Source of the DNA: Lates calcarifer
Taxonomy: Eukaryota > Chordata > Actinopteri > Centropomidae
Length of the DNA: 64,000 nucleotides
Reading direction: 5' to 3'
Assembly (NCBI RefSeq): GCF_001640805.2
Contig: NC_066853.1
Span: forward strand, 28,598,378-28,662,377
Under the pieces are notes generated by a model. That model saw only the letters and a program-made list of their open reading frames with translations. It made no database searches and was not told the origin of the DNA. The stretch's first letter is position 1. Every line of letters begins with the position of its first letter. Shown piece after piece: positions 51,664 through 63,030 of the stretch. The translations under genes and the position numbers were made by a program.

Positions 51664-52341
51664 TCACTCTGTGTTCTCACTGTGAAACTCCACAGGCTTC
51701 AGCTCATAGTTACAGGTGGACTGTGTACCAAAGCCCTTGTGACACATTTTGATCCTGTCAATCATGTCACTGAGACGTGTGAATGTCATCATGACAGCTT
51801 TACCAGCAAACAGTGATGGCAAACCATCCTCTCCTCTTAGGTGTGGGTCAAAGAAACCGTACCTGCCTGATCTGGTTCTGAACACTGCCATACACAACCC
51901 TGTCATCAACAGCAAGGCATACTGCACATCTGACATCAGACAGCTCAGTCCAGCCTCCAGGTCCAGAAAACTGTCCACAGCTCCAGGTAAAGGATCTTCT
52001 AATGTGCCGTACTGGGAAAGTAGTGTTTTGTCAGCATGAAACACGTGTCTGCGTGCTGGGACTAAATCTGGGAGCTCATCAGTGGTGAGGTGAGCGTGCT
52101 GAGGAAACATCTGTCTTGCCTGTTTATACAACATGTTACCTTTATCCAAAACATGGTCAAGGTCTGTGCTGGTGATGTTTTCATTCTCATGAAGGAATTC
52201 TGGAAAGGTGAGAGAGTTACAGGTACACTGCTGGTTTCTGTATCTGCCGTATTTAATAGAAGCCTGGCTACAGGACGCTCTGACACGTTTTTCACCAGGC
52301 TGACGTTCACACTGTCTGTATGAGAAGGTCCTGCTACACAT
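51664..52341 (-). pseudogene. Herpes-tegument-like cysteine protease (C76-type deubiquitinase) domain in the Helitron
   Basis: A 225-codon open stretch. Around residue 39 it has RNQQCTCNSLTFPEFL, matching the Q-C-x-x-N catalytic-cysteine block of tegument-type ubiquitin-specific proteases (peptidase C76). LDHVLDKGNMLYKQ, TTDELPDLV, ALLLMTGLCMAVFRTRSGRY and then GFFDPHLRGEDGLP (Asp165, His167) follow, and AVMMTFTRLSDMIDRI closes the fold. Order and spacing of Cys and Asp/His fit a cysteine protease that removes ubiquitin-like proteins. The stretch has no internal stop, but neighbouring parts of the polyprotein are broken, so I call it a pseudogene. The family assignment is from motifs only. 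Confidence 0.72.
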
Positions 52342-52476
52342 GAAGCATATCTCTGACGCTATCTCTGTACAATGTCAGCATAAGATGGTTTTCCTGAAAC
52401 TCTGTGCTTCACCTGGTGTATCTGAACAGACTCTGCTACACACAGAGTTTCACTGTGACGTCCTCTCTTCACAATG

Positions 52477-52677
52477 TCAGTGTATGATACCTGTGGTACA
52501 CACACGTTGACCTGCCTGGTTTACAGCTTCAGCAGGAGACACCACAGACTCTCTCACCAGGTCTCTGCTCTGAGGACTAGGACCTTCTGCTTGTTCACAT
52601 GGTGCTGCACACTGAGACTCCCTCTGCTGCTGCCACTGTAGCTTTGTAGCTTGAGACCTTTTACTCTTCCTTGGCAT
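52477..52677 (-). pseudogene. Helitron polyprotein N-terminus
   Basis: Met at 52677 starts a basic MPRKSKRSQATKLQWQQQRE. The frame stops after 66 codons. Two imperfect SYTDIV/SYADIV repeats lie between it and the protease domain in shifted frames (about 52490 and 52390). It is the likely translation start of the former Helitron protein, because it is the last recognisable coding sequence upstream. Confidence 0.5.
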
Positions 52678-52744
52678 CGTTGTTGTTCTCCAAAACCACA
52701 GTTATCACTCTTGTATATATATTTACACAAACCAGACACTAACA

Positions 52745-54178
52745 GTGCTATTAGGGATTGTCTTTCAAGGCTTTCTGTAGAGACTGACTACAAATGTTTA
52801 ACAGCATCTTAGATTAAACTACGAGTTTCAATGAGGCTATTCAGTAACAAATCACCATCTCAAAATAGATTAGGGAACAATAGAATAACTTTTGATTAAA
52901 TTGTCCTGAAAATGGCTGATCACAATCAATATGGCCTAGATAAATCTCTGTATAGAAATTACAGTTTTTACTGATCCTCCACTGTTTTTAGACTCACCAG
53001 CAGAAAATAATTTAATGCTTTGACTAAAAGTTAGGTATTTCTTATATGTGACAGTTAATATTCAGAATCAATAACACAGGTGTGGTAGTGTGGTGTGAGA
53101 CGAGTGCTTCTGGTAACAGGATTCAGCCACGTATTGATTCAGTCACAGTCAGGAACATTGAGTCTGTAAACCAGGACCAGCAGCCACTCCAAATAAATCC
53201 AGATCCTCCTTTTTATTTCAATGTCAACGGGTTAAACAACAACAAAACACTTGTATACAGTGAATATTTGAAAAATTGTGGGCGTGCACCAATATCTGCA
53301 GTCAAAACAAACCTAGTACAAAGCTCTGAGCAGCAGACCAAAATGAGCAGACTGAGGTCTACATATAGTGCTCTTCTGCTATAATTTTTTTTCAAATATA
53401 ATAAAGAAAGCACTGTATCCCAACAGTGTGTGTATACACACACACACAGCCTTCGCAATGAACTGTTTTAAACTTAACTGTTTTAAACTTAATGTCTAAA
53501 TCAGTTCTGTGAAAAATATGTATCTCCTTAAGTTTCAATTAGTAATCAGATCAGGTTTTGTCCAATTTCAGATGTTTCACTTTATGCCAAACTTGATAAA
53601 AATATTAATCTATAAATGATTATTGCCAAATGCAAAGATCAAATGATGTTTGGGAGAGAGACAGGACAGACAGTGTGAGAGCAGAGAACCTCTCAGAGTC
53701 ACAATGAAGCAAGATCAGGTATGCTGTTGCCAGAGTTTAACTTGAGATTCACAGTGTCCATAAACCAGAGATCTCCAGTCAAATTCACAATGTGATAGAT
53801 AGAGGTTTCTGTGGGACAGAGTAGAGGGACAGAAAGAATGCTTTTTAATAAGTCAGAGCTGGTAGATGGGATAGGAAAGATGGGAAAAAATCCAAAATAC
53901 ATTGGATAGAAGATAAGGCCAGACAGAACTTTGATAGAGGGAGATGAGAGGAGAGATGCTGGACAGCAGGATACCTGTAAGAAAAAGAAAACATCCATAA
54001 GACAGCTGTTTCACTGAAGGCAGCTCTCGCTCATACACATACAAACCAGGCCAGTATTGTGACTGTGACACTGCAATTATTCTCCTATTTATCTACACAA
54101 AAGACAAATGTATGTCTTAAGTTAAGAGTCATGACATGAGTACCATGACTCTATTCTCAGTTTGAGAAATTTGATTTA
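52745..54178. other. Intergenic, no feature recognised
   Basis: AT-rich, with a short CA run at 53436-53447. The open frames (for example 53699-53998 on the minus strand) show no domain. Confidence 0.5.
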
Positions 54179-54667
54179 CAGTGCACTCAGAGAATATTCA
54201 GACCACATTCTGTGAAGTTGCAGCCACATGCTGTGTGGAAACAAAAAAATAAAATATTTTTCCTCATTAATCTACACTCAATACCACATAATCACAAAGG
54301 GAAAAATTTTGCAGGTGTCCAGCTCTAGGAAGAATTGAGAATTATGGGGGCCACTGTGCTCCTGGGCACTTTCAGTGCAGCAGAATTTTTTTGTCCCCAG
54401 ATCTGAGCCTCAACACACCCCTGTTTCTGAGCTCTGCAGACAGTTCCTTCTGCCTCATGGCTTGGTTTTGGCTCTGATATGCATTGTCAGCAGTCAGACC
54501 TTACACTGACAGGTGTGTGTCTCTCCAAATCATGTCCAATCAGCAGTCATGGCACAGAAACATCTCAAAGATGAGAAATGGGAGGAACCTGAGTTTAAGT
54601 GTCATAGCAAAGGGTCTGAATACTTAATAAAAATGTGATATTTTAGTTTTTCCCTTTCAGTAAATTT

Positions 54668-54701
<34 letters not shown>

Positions 54702-54811
54702 AAATGGTACTATAGACTTATATGTTGTTTTTTTTTTTTTATTTAGCATGAGGCTGCAACATTACAAAATGTGAAAAAGCGAGGAGACCTGAACACTTCA
54801 CAAATGCACTG
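54179..54811. mobile_element. Tc1-like non-autonomous element/relic
   Basis: CAGTGCACTCAGAGAATATT at 54179 after TA, and the imperfect inverted end AAATGCACTG at 54811 (CAGTGCATTTGTGAAGTGTT on the other strand). The interior keeps fragments of the fish Tc1 body (TCTGAATACTTAATAAAAATGTG, and CTCCAAATCATGTCCAATCA near 54525). A 30-bp A run lies at 54670-54699. Confidence 0.75.
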
Positions 54812-55545
54812 TGCATGAACTTACAAGTGAGTCTCCACTGAGCCACCAAAACAGACCTCAAGAGTAGGAGGAAAGTAGAAGTGGGAAGAAAGACAAGATT
54901 TTCAGATATTATTTTGATGCAGATCCAAACTGTAAATCCATGTCTTCGTCTATGTATTATTATTTATAGTTTCTTTCTTAATTTATGTGTTAATGTACAA
55001 TCAGAGTCAGCCCATCAAAACAGCACCAGTGATATAATGACTGAATGGGAAAAAATGATAATATTCCCTTTGTTGTCAAAGAGGCAAAACTGCAGCACAA
55101 TACACAAAATAAAGCATCACCTTGTGTGAATCATGTCAATCAATGTCAGTTTTGTAAACAAAATGGAAATGAATCAGCACTCACTAAAATCTAAGGATGC
55201 TCAGACATGGACAGACAAGTTATTTGGTTTAATGTCAAATTGAAATTTTTCTGTACTTACCAACCAAGGCAGGAGTCTCAAACAACGTTCTCTATGTCTA
55301 GGAAAGGAGACAACATATTAGTGTTTTCTTTGTTTGCGTGTGTGTGGCTAGTGGGTTAAACTAGCACACCTATAATAAAGACACTGCTCCATCTCATTTA
55401 TGTTTTTGTTTATTAGCATGTTGCTAACACGACTATGCTACTGGTACCACGTTGTCTATGCACATGCCGCATACCGCCATACTAGTTTCTGGTTTATTTC
55501 CGTCAACAACAAGATGCATATACCACAGAAGAAGAAAGGTAATGT
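54812..55545. other. Intergenic, no feature recognised
   Basis: No gene or element signature seen. Confidence 0.45.
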
Positions 55546-55660
55546 ACGCCAGCGGTCCCCAAACACCGGGACACACAGAAATAATAGATAATTTATATTA
55601 TTTCATGTTATTGACTATTGTAGTCTGCGTGGTCTTTTATTTTGAAAAATGACTGAAATC
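55546..55660. mobile_element. hAT-like terminal relic
   Basis: CCAGCGGTCCCCAAACACCG at 55549, then ACACACAGAAATAATAGATA and CTTTTATTTTGAAAAATGAC, resembles the end of a common fish hAT family with an internal gap. The other end and a target duplication were not found. Confidence 0.45.
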
Positions 55661-56001
55661 CCTGCCCCTCACATCCATCTGTGCCTTGACACATTCCTGT
55701 CTGCCATGGCTGTGATGCCAGATAAATTAAGCTAGCTAGTGAACTAGCTAAAATTTTTTTAAAATTGCTGGCCACTAGCCTTTGGCTTTAGGCTTTTGTT
55801 TGAATTCTGTCTGAGTAAGAAACTAGTCGTAATGTCATTGTTAATAGCCCCTGCCCCCCCTCGCCGCCAGTAGCGTGGTTCAGGGCCCTCTGCGGGGTTC
55901 CTCACGTGTGTCGTGGGTGGGGTTCCATGCGATGGGTGGGTGTGGAGGGGGTTACGGGGTGGTGGGTGTTGGTTGCTGTGCAGGGTGGTCTCTTCTTATC
56001 T

Positions 56002-56029
56002 GGGGTCGTATTAATGAACATACGACCCC
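56002..56029 (+). repeat. Perfect 10-bp hairpin in a GC-rich leader
   Basis: GGGGTCGTAT (56002-56011) and ATACGACCCC (56020-56029) are perfect complements around an 8-nt loop. It lies in an unusually G-rich tract (55850-56100), about 250 bp upstream of the R2/NeSL-like reading frame, so probably in that element's 5'UTR. Confidence 0.85.
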
Positions 56030-56099
56030 GCCGCCTACTTGTGTTCCATTGATTCTCTATTGAAGCTTTGGAGTTTGGATAGGTTAGGGTGCAAGACCC

Positions 56100-57285
56100 A
56101 CTATCCTGAACAGTGATTGTAGTGACCGGAGAATTCAGAGGACCACGCTGTTGTGTAGGCTTAGGTGTGGACTTGTAATGTAGTGGACATTACAATGTAT
56201 GGTGGAAAGCACTCCTAGTAGGCCGTAGGGCATATGGGGTACCAGGAAAACATTCTCCGGTGGAGGACGCAGGGTGAGCAGACCTGTTGGGAGGCTGCTC
56301 AACAGAAGGTGGTCCCCGAGGGGGGGCCAAATTCCTGGTATACCCAAGAGGCCAAGATACTTGGCCAGGGTGAAGAAGGCTCTCTTCACCCCTAACAAAG
56401 AGAAGGCTGGTATGTTATTCTTGAGCGCTAATAAGACCTGGAGACAGGATATGTCTCAAGGCAGACTCCCTAAAATGGTTAAGGCCGGCTTCTGGATCCC
56501 ATGGGTTAGTCAGAGCTGCAGATTGTGTGACATAGAGCTGGGGTCACTCAAGGAGGCTCAGGCCCACCTCATAAGAACACACAGACCGTGGAGGGTGTTC
56601 TACTCACGCAATAGTTGCGCGGGCACCTTTGCACATCTGCCACCCGTGGCTCGCCATGTCCTGAAATACACCCCACGCCAAACAAAAACATCTGCTGACC
56701 GGGGGTAATATTGGTGTGATCTGTGCACCAAGGTGTTCTCCTCCAGTAGGGGCTACTCCACCCACAGGCGCAGTAAGCACACCGCTGCTTATTTAAGGGA
56801 GAAGCAGGGATCCCAGCTGAATGAGAGGAATGGGAGCTCCTGGCGGAGTAAAGAGGACATGGCAAGTCTTCGGCAGATAATCAATGAATGTGGGAACTCC
56901 CCAAGTCTCTATGCAAGGGCAGCAGCCAGACTCCCAACTAAGACGCCCAAACAACTTAGGGAGAAATGCTGACTTGTTCAGGCCACGAAGTCCCCCACCA
57001 AACAAGATGCTAACTGGGACCTGATGGAATTGGAGACAGAGTTGCCACCTCAACCCCTGGTTGGTTGCTCTGAGAACCTCTTGTTGATGGACAGGTTGCT
57101 GCATACAGCCAAGAAGGAAATCAGGCTGCTGGTGGTGGTTTTTGCCGACTTTGCCAAAACTTTTCCTTGTTAGCTGAGGTGCTAACAAGGAAAGGCATCG
57201 ACGAGTGGATGAGGAGGCTCATCCAAGATGCCTATGATGGCTGCACCACAGTGGTGAGAACGAAGCATGGCGATACTGACAGGAT
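56100..57285 (+). mobile_element. R2/NeSL-like non-LTR retrotransposon, 5' part
   Basis: In one frame from 56274 to 56972, with a single TAA at 56706-56708, there are two C2H2 zinc fingers (CRLCDIELGSLKEAQAHLIR then TH, about 56517-56582; WCDLCTKVFSSSRGYSTHRR then SKH, about 56712-56780). A Myb-like motif follows (WRSKEDMASLRQII ... RLPTKTPKQLREKC, about 56836-56970). After a stop, broken RT blocks appear: VVVFADFAKTF (57131-57163) and LAEVLTRKGIDEWMRRLIQD, then VVRTKHGDT (57168-57270). Zinc finger, Myb, then RT is the order of R2/NeSL-clade LINEs. No restriction-like endonuclease end is present. Confidence 0.78.
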
Positions 57286-57287
57286 CC

Positions 57288-57665
57288 ACAGTGGCAGCGG
57301 CTGCATTTCCTGCATGTCCTCAGGAAAAGCAATCTGGACAAGAAGCTGCTGCTGGCCTTCTACCACTCCTCTGTGGAGTGTACTAACATACTGCCTGAGT
57401 GTGTGATACACAGGCTCCACATCTGAGGACAGGAAGTCTGTGCAGAGGCTTATCAACAGCGCCCAAAACATCATCGGCTGGCCTCCCTGGATGACATTTC
57501 CAGATCCTGCTGCCTCAAGAAAACTAGGGCCATCATGGGAGTCCCCTCACACCCTGCCCACCACCTGTTTGACCTGCTGCCCTCTGGACAGCACTTCAGA
57601 TCACTCAAGTCCCACACCACCAGACTTCCCCTGGGCCATTCGGACTGTAAATAAACACTGACACC
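57288..57665 (+). mobile_element. Rex1/L2-like LINE 3' end
   Basis: Decayed C-terminal RT codons of a different LINE clade follow directly: RLHFLHVLRKSNLDKKLLL, AFYHSSVEC (57299-57380), TSEDRKSVQRLINSAQNIIG (57419-57478), LKKTRAIMGVPSHPAHHLFD then LLPSGQHFRSLKSHTTRL (57513-57628), and FPWAIRTVNKH at 57629-57661. A CA-rich tail (57700-57730) follows. Frames change at least twice. Confidence 0.7.
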
Positions 57666-57799
57666 CCCCACCCCCCCACCTCACCAACACCACACCTTAC
57701 ACACGCACACACACACGCACATACAGAGCCAAGGACACTATCCACACCTAGCACCTTAAAGTGTCCTAGACTCTCTTGCACAATTGTGTGCTGCTGTGT

Positions 57800-58589
57800 G
57801 TATGTAAATTTTATTTTTATTTAAAAGTAAACATTTAGTGTAAATTTTTGTCATTCTTGTATTTTTGTTTCACTTGCATTATATTGTGTACATTTTAGAT
57901 TAGATTTATTCTCATGGTATGTGTGACTGTTTCAGCTGTAGCAGTATAACATGGATTTTCCAGCAACTAGATGATATTTGTAGTAGCAAATATTCACAGT
58001 ACAGAGCTCTGGTTTTAAGGTTCAGGTTAGATTTTTCTAAAGATTGGTGAATGTTTTACATCTGAGGATCCTCACAACTTTCAAGACAATATTAGATTTA
58101 TTTTGTCCTTATTCTGATAATAATCTCATCTGTAAGTTAAACTATCTAAATATACTAAATATCATGTATTTATATATCCAAAGACATGTTGGGTGGAGAT
58201 AAAACTGTAATAATAAGCCATTATATCATGTTGTTATTGTAGCAATGTAATACAATAATTAGCATTTTGACTTCTTTAACATTTCTACTGTATTCATTTA
58301 AAATGTTACTGCTACATATATATATGTAGTACAATATATATACATATTCGTTCTGAAAGTTATAAAATATTTTAGACACTAAAATTTTATTTTTCTGCCA
58401 AGTATTTAAATTAAAATTTCATGCCTTCATTTTGAAAGTCAGATTGTGGCTGACTATTGGATGTACTTTGAAGTAAAAAGGTTTAAAAATAAAAACTATC
58501 ACTAAAAAACTAAAAAAAAAAACCTGATCCTGTGAGAAGATATTTCATCAAAAAAGATTTTAATTCTGTTTTGCCACGTGTGGTATATT
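57800..58589. other. Intergenic, AT-rich
   Basis: No gene seen. A TACATATATATATGTA palindrome occurs at about 58313-58328. Confidence 0.45.
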
Positions 58590-59025
58590 TGATGGTGATG
58601 TTGATGTGAAGATGATGAAGAGAAGATCTCCGCTGACACTGACTTACTTGTATATAGAAGTTTATTACAAAGTAGTTCAGCATCGGACAAGCACTGCAGT
58701 AGCCTGTGAGAGGATCCGAGCCAATATGGATCTCTCTACCTAACAGCTCTAAACACCAGTATATATACATTGGTTGTTTACATGGTTCATAAGAAGCATC
58801 TGGACCTTATTCAACGCCTTCACTTTCAAAAGGAAGAAGATGGGTGAGAGAAAACCCTCACCTTTAACCCCTACTAGTCTAGGTGTCACATTCTTAACTC
58901 TTGTCCTAAACATGAACCCCAAAGGTTAACTTAAACATAGGAAACTCGTAAAAAGTGAAAACATCTGGAAACCCTCAAACATTCCAAAAAGGCAAAAACA
59001 TACATAAAACATCCTGTATACTACA
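58590..59025 (-). repeat. 3' LTR of the retrovirus-like element
   Basis: Read on the minus strand it starts TGTAGTATACAGG (59025) just after the polypurine tract. It holds CCAAT (58769-58773) next to TATATATAC (about 58759-58767) and AATAAA (58661-58666), with a U5-like tail. The lower boundary is uncertain because I cannot see the partner LTR or a target duplication. Confidence 0.7.
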
Positions 59026-59030
59026 TAATT

Positions 59031-59036
59031 CCCCCC
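59031..59036 (-). promoter_or_regulatory. Polypurine tract at the LTR edge
   Basis: GCAGGGGGGAATTA on the minus strand directly precedes the LTR start, the usual site for plus-strand priming. A second G6 tract (AAAAGGGGGGAAATGG) lies at 59875-59887, as a central-type tract or a duplicate. Confidence 0.65.
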
Positions 59037-60144
59037 TGCGAGGCTACCTAGCCTCGAAAAATGAAGAATAAAACATACATGTTTGCAATAATATTAGTAT
59101 ACATTCCTCCTACATATGCTTTGGGAAGCATAAACATAACTTTATGGAGTGTGAGAGCGAAAAACCTGTCAAGCAGCTGTCTTTCCTGAAATTTCCATCA
59201 AACAATCTAGACAGGAAAATTCTCTCACGGCCCCTCTGCCCCAGGCGACCACTTTATAGTACTCCAGACCAATTAGAAGGAGAAATTTCATCATTAATAC
59301 AAGGATATAACTTCAGGCAAGTACATATGGAACTCTCAGAAAATAAAATCCAAACAATGTCCACTTTCAGGCTGGTCGACCCATCGCACCTTCCAATGGA
59401 CCTTTCCCTGCCTAGCCCCAATTTCGCTAGGCATCGGAAAAAGAAAGAAAACATCTGAGGTCCCAATGCATTTACCCCACAACAGAAGACATCTTCCTTC
59501 AACAATTTCAACCTAAGAAAATGTCACACAGTTTAAGTATTACTCATACAATATAGAAAATCAAAAACTAAATCAAACATCCCACAACGGCTCCTCAGCA
59601 GCGTCGACTGTCACTGTTGTGTCGATGAAGTGTTGACTCCGAATATTGCATCACAGTATCCTTGTTCAGAGTCCTCCAGTCCATTCTTATTGTCCCATAG
59701 TGATCCTTTCCCCCAATACTGTTCTGGAAGAAAGAAAACACCAACCAGTATCTTGTACCAAACAACAGATGTAAATTGAAACATCAAATGCAGATCATGA
59801 TCCTATAAGTAAATGTAAAATTCACAATATCATATCATTTCAGATTATAAATCACATTTTCCATTTCCCCCCTTTTATCATATCACTCTATAGAGTGAAA
59901 GGATAAAACAATAAGAAATATCAAAACCATGATGAGAGATATGAATATTCAAAACGGATATGTCTCCAACAGTTCACCTTCTATCAATACTCTTTCATCT
60001 CCATCTATATTACTTCCCTTCTCTTTCATAAAACTTGCTTCAACTCTCTTTCAAACAACTCACATACCACAATCCTTCAAAACTCAATATACACACAACC
60101 TTCACATCAAAATCTTCTTTGCATATCTCACTCCTCTCTCTCTA

Positions 60145-60290
60145 TCCTTTGGCTTCGTGGATGATAAATTACTCCAAACCATCTAATTCCCAATTTTACT
60201 AAATCAATTTCACCATTTTATCCATAAACTCTTTCCCTTTATCTGAGGGTATCCAACCTGGAAGTTCCCACCTGCTTATGATCTCTCTAC
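60145..60290 (-). pseudogene. Retroviral integrase core scrap
   Basis: From 60290 down, codons read EIISRWELPGWIPSDKGKEF, matching the block around the second catalytic Asp (P-x-x-I-x-S-D-x-G-x-x-F). A TAG follows. Beyond it, in another frame, G-V-I-Y-H-P-R-S-Q resembles the Y-H-P-x-S-x-G block (about 60160). It shows that pol once existed and was removed by internal deletion between gag and integrase. Confidence 0.65.
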
Positions 60291-60477
60291 ACAAAAACCT
60301 GAACATGTATCTCTGACCTTCAACTGATTTATCTTCACATGCAACAGTTTCATTATTTGAGCATAATACTGCAATGGAGAACCATCTATTTTCTTAAACT
60401 CTCAGCTCTTCCACACTGATCCACACAAATGACATTCAGTATATGCATGTGCGGAATCGATGTATCTCATCACTCGC

Positions 60478-62185
60478 TTACCTTCCGCTAACCTCTATTT
60501 GATTAAGTTTCCTAAGGATCTCTCGATCCTGCTCTTTCTGATCATGTTCCTTTTTCCTATATAGCTCCACTTGATGGGCTATATGATCTGCATAGACATT
60601 CTTTGTCATACTTCCAAGACCAACCACCTCTGCCAATTTGCTCCTCACTGGTAAGGGCAGCCCCTTCTGTATTTTACCTCGCAAAATTGACTGCTCCATT
60701 CGATTCAAGTCCGGATCATTTCCTGTGACATTTCTCCACACCTGATGGGCTCTTGACACATAGGCCCTCGGATTTTCTTCCTGTCCTAATGGCTCAATCA
60801 GAATATTATCAGGATGTACATTAGTAGGAAAAGTATCTTTCAACACTCTCCACACTCGACCTCTACTTGCCGCAAACAGCTCCGGATCATTCACAGCAGT
60901 ACCTATATATCGGTCAAGTCCAGCTTTCTGTAGAATCTCTTCCATAGCTGGAACCCCTAGGAGACTAGCCAAAAGTCTCTTAATATCTCCCATGGCAGCT
61001 TGTGTTCCCACCATAATCTCTTCCAGCTTTGAAATCCAAGGATGTGCTCCATCTTGAAGAGTAGGTAACTTCTCAAGTATATCTGACATATCTGTATTCT
61101 GCCAAGGCTTGTATTCCAAATTCTGTCCTCGAACAACCACTGGACACATTTTCCCTTTTCTTGGGCGCATTGAATATCTCTTCCCTAATTTTTGGGAAAT
61201 CTTTTTCCGCAAAGTTTTCTTCTGTGTCTTTAACCACTTTAATTGACTCTCCCATACTTTCTGATCCTCTGGTCTAGATGACTCATAGAGATGCGAAAGG
61301 CATTGATTTATACTTTTCTCAACCTCTTGTAAGGCCTCTTCCATTCCAGTGCTAGTTGCTGCAGGGAAAAAACCTCTTGAAGGCAAAGGAACTTGCTCCT
61401 CCCAATCACTGCCTCTATTCTCACTTTCACTAGAGCTATCATCTTCCGAGTCCTCTGTCGTCCATGTTTCTCCTCTTCTTTCCGCTCTAGCCAACATCCT
61501 CTTGACTTCAGGATCATATCTACCCACAATGTCTCCCAAGTCACTCTGATCATCCTTAGCTCCCACACTTATTGTCTTCCTCTTACTGTCAGAACTTGGA
61601 TACATCATTATAGTCGTCTCCGCTTGTCCCACTTCTATTACTCTATCATTCTCATCTTTAATCTGATAATCACCCCCCTGAGTGATCACTGGGAGCTGGG
61701 GATAAACTTCCTCAAACTTCACCTTCTTCTCATAAGGTGGGGGTTTCTTCGTTGAATCCACATGTGAGAAGGGTGTATTAATCTCTGCCATTAATTTTTC
61801 TGTTTCCTTTGCATTCTTTCTTATTTCCTCTACACCTCTGTCTCTCTTTTCTTTTGCAGCTTTTATCAGTTTCTGTCCCTCATTTTCAAACAACTGAAGA
61901 ACACCAAGCTCCACTTGTCTCTTTTCTTTACGTTTTTCTCCTCTTACCCTTCTTTTGTTCCGCCTTATATGTAGACACAAGCACATGCATTATTTGAATT
62001 ACATCTGGGTTAAGAGTCCCTACCACTGGCCATGGTTGGTTAATTTCAGGCCAACGCTTATGCCATTTCTCCGATATCTTCGCAATACCTTTGACTAAAG
62101 GATTATTCTTCTGTACTACATCAACAGGGGTAATTACTCTCTGAATTTTAATATCCTTCTCTGACATTGTAGTAGCTCCCTTCAT
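60478..62185 (-). pseudogene. Retroviral gag-like polyprotein with one frameshift
   Basis: The first frame (62185-61928) has a matrix-like start (DVVQKNNPLVKGIAKISEKW). The second (61986-60478) continues with a charged coiled region, a PPPY late-domain motif (KKPPPYEKKVKF) and an acidic linker. A capsid-like half holds GQNLEYKPWQNTDMSDILEK, MGDIKRLLASLLGVPAMEE and PRAYVSRAHQVWRNVTGN, and a K/E/R-rich end. The frames join through a +1 shift in an A-run near 61940, so the copy is broken there. No nucleocapsid zinc knuckle is seen. The stop at 60478-60480 overlaps a donor-like AGG|TAAG sequence. Gag assembles the particle; family-level placement is tentative. Confidence 0.8.
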
Positions 62186-63030
62186 TGTAAATTTAAACTG
62201 ATTACTAAAACTACTTCTAAATACTTAACCTACTTCTCCCTATTTTATTTATCTATTTTATTTTATTTTAAATCACTATTTTACCACAATCAATAAATTT
62301 ACCAACTCCAAAGGAACCAAAAACTTATCAATATAACAGTGGATGTACAACACTAAGTCGACATATGATATCAACTAACCACACAATTAATCCTCCAAAT
62401 TATGTGTAAAGTTCCCTCAAATATTTCTTGAACAAAAGTTCAATCCTATATGAGGCTCAAAAGATCACACGCTCCTACAAGGGACCAACTATTACCAAGT
62501 GTGTTCAATCCTCAACACCACTCAAATCACCACAGACAATAAAACTCACATTTGCCACTCTGCTCTTAACAGCATTTGACCCAAATAATTCTATTGATTA
62601 AATGCATTAACAGATCAGTCCATTGCCAAGCTTCTCCTTTAAACAACTACAACATAGGATATGTTATACCTATATAACACATATGTTTAAAATGCAGGTA
62701 TTTATAGAAAAGAGTTTGTGGATAAAACTACACTGGCCTTGAGCAGACTGGATTCAGGAGCTGCACACAATATTGTCAGCAAACCTCAATCCACATGACA
62801 CCTTGGCCAGCTACCATCCTTCTGCATCCTGGAGCACTCCACCTCCTTTTTTCCTTCTCCCCAACTCTCACACATTAGACACATTACCTACCAACACACA
62901 GGTCACTCTAACATCTTAATTCCTTCATTAATACATTATCATCCATGAACTGTATCTCCTACTATTCTTTTATTTCTCTTTAAGTTTTTTATACCCACAC
63001 AAAACATCCTCCTATTCTTTCTATGTCCTT
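62186..63030 (-). other. Retroviral leader, 3' part (no gene)
   Basis: AT-rich untranslated sequence between the repeated hairpin block and gag. No motif recognised. Confidence 0.5.

Larger units (their letters stand above)
47376..52740 (-). mobile_element. Helitron-type rolling-circle transposon, decayed
   Basis: The minus-strand coding parts are collinear with one large Helitron Rep/helicase polyprotein. In order: a N-terminal region (52677); a tegument-like cysteine protease (52341-51664); an acidic linker (51680-51399); a Lys/Arg-rich stretch (about 51350-51290); a DUF6570-like zinc-binding region (about 51040-50510); the region after the HUH nuclease (about 50440-49663); and a PIF1-type helicase (48991-47705). 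The HUH core itself is missing. A hairpin at 47396-47455 lies about 250 bp beyond the helicase stop and could mark the 3' end. Exact termini are not identified. Confidence 0.88.

Noticed and set aside
56135..56398. Minus-strand 87-codon frame opposite the R2/NeSL-like start
   Set aside because: Shadow of the plus-strand zinc-finger frame with no signature of its own.
59144..59458. Plus-strand 104-codon frame opposite the 3' part of the retrovirus-like element, possibly an antisense viral gene
   Set aside because: No domain, no promoter evidence and no second copy to compare. An antisense gene is possible in principle, but the sequence alone does not support it.
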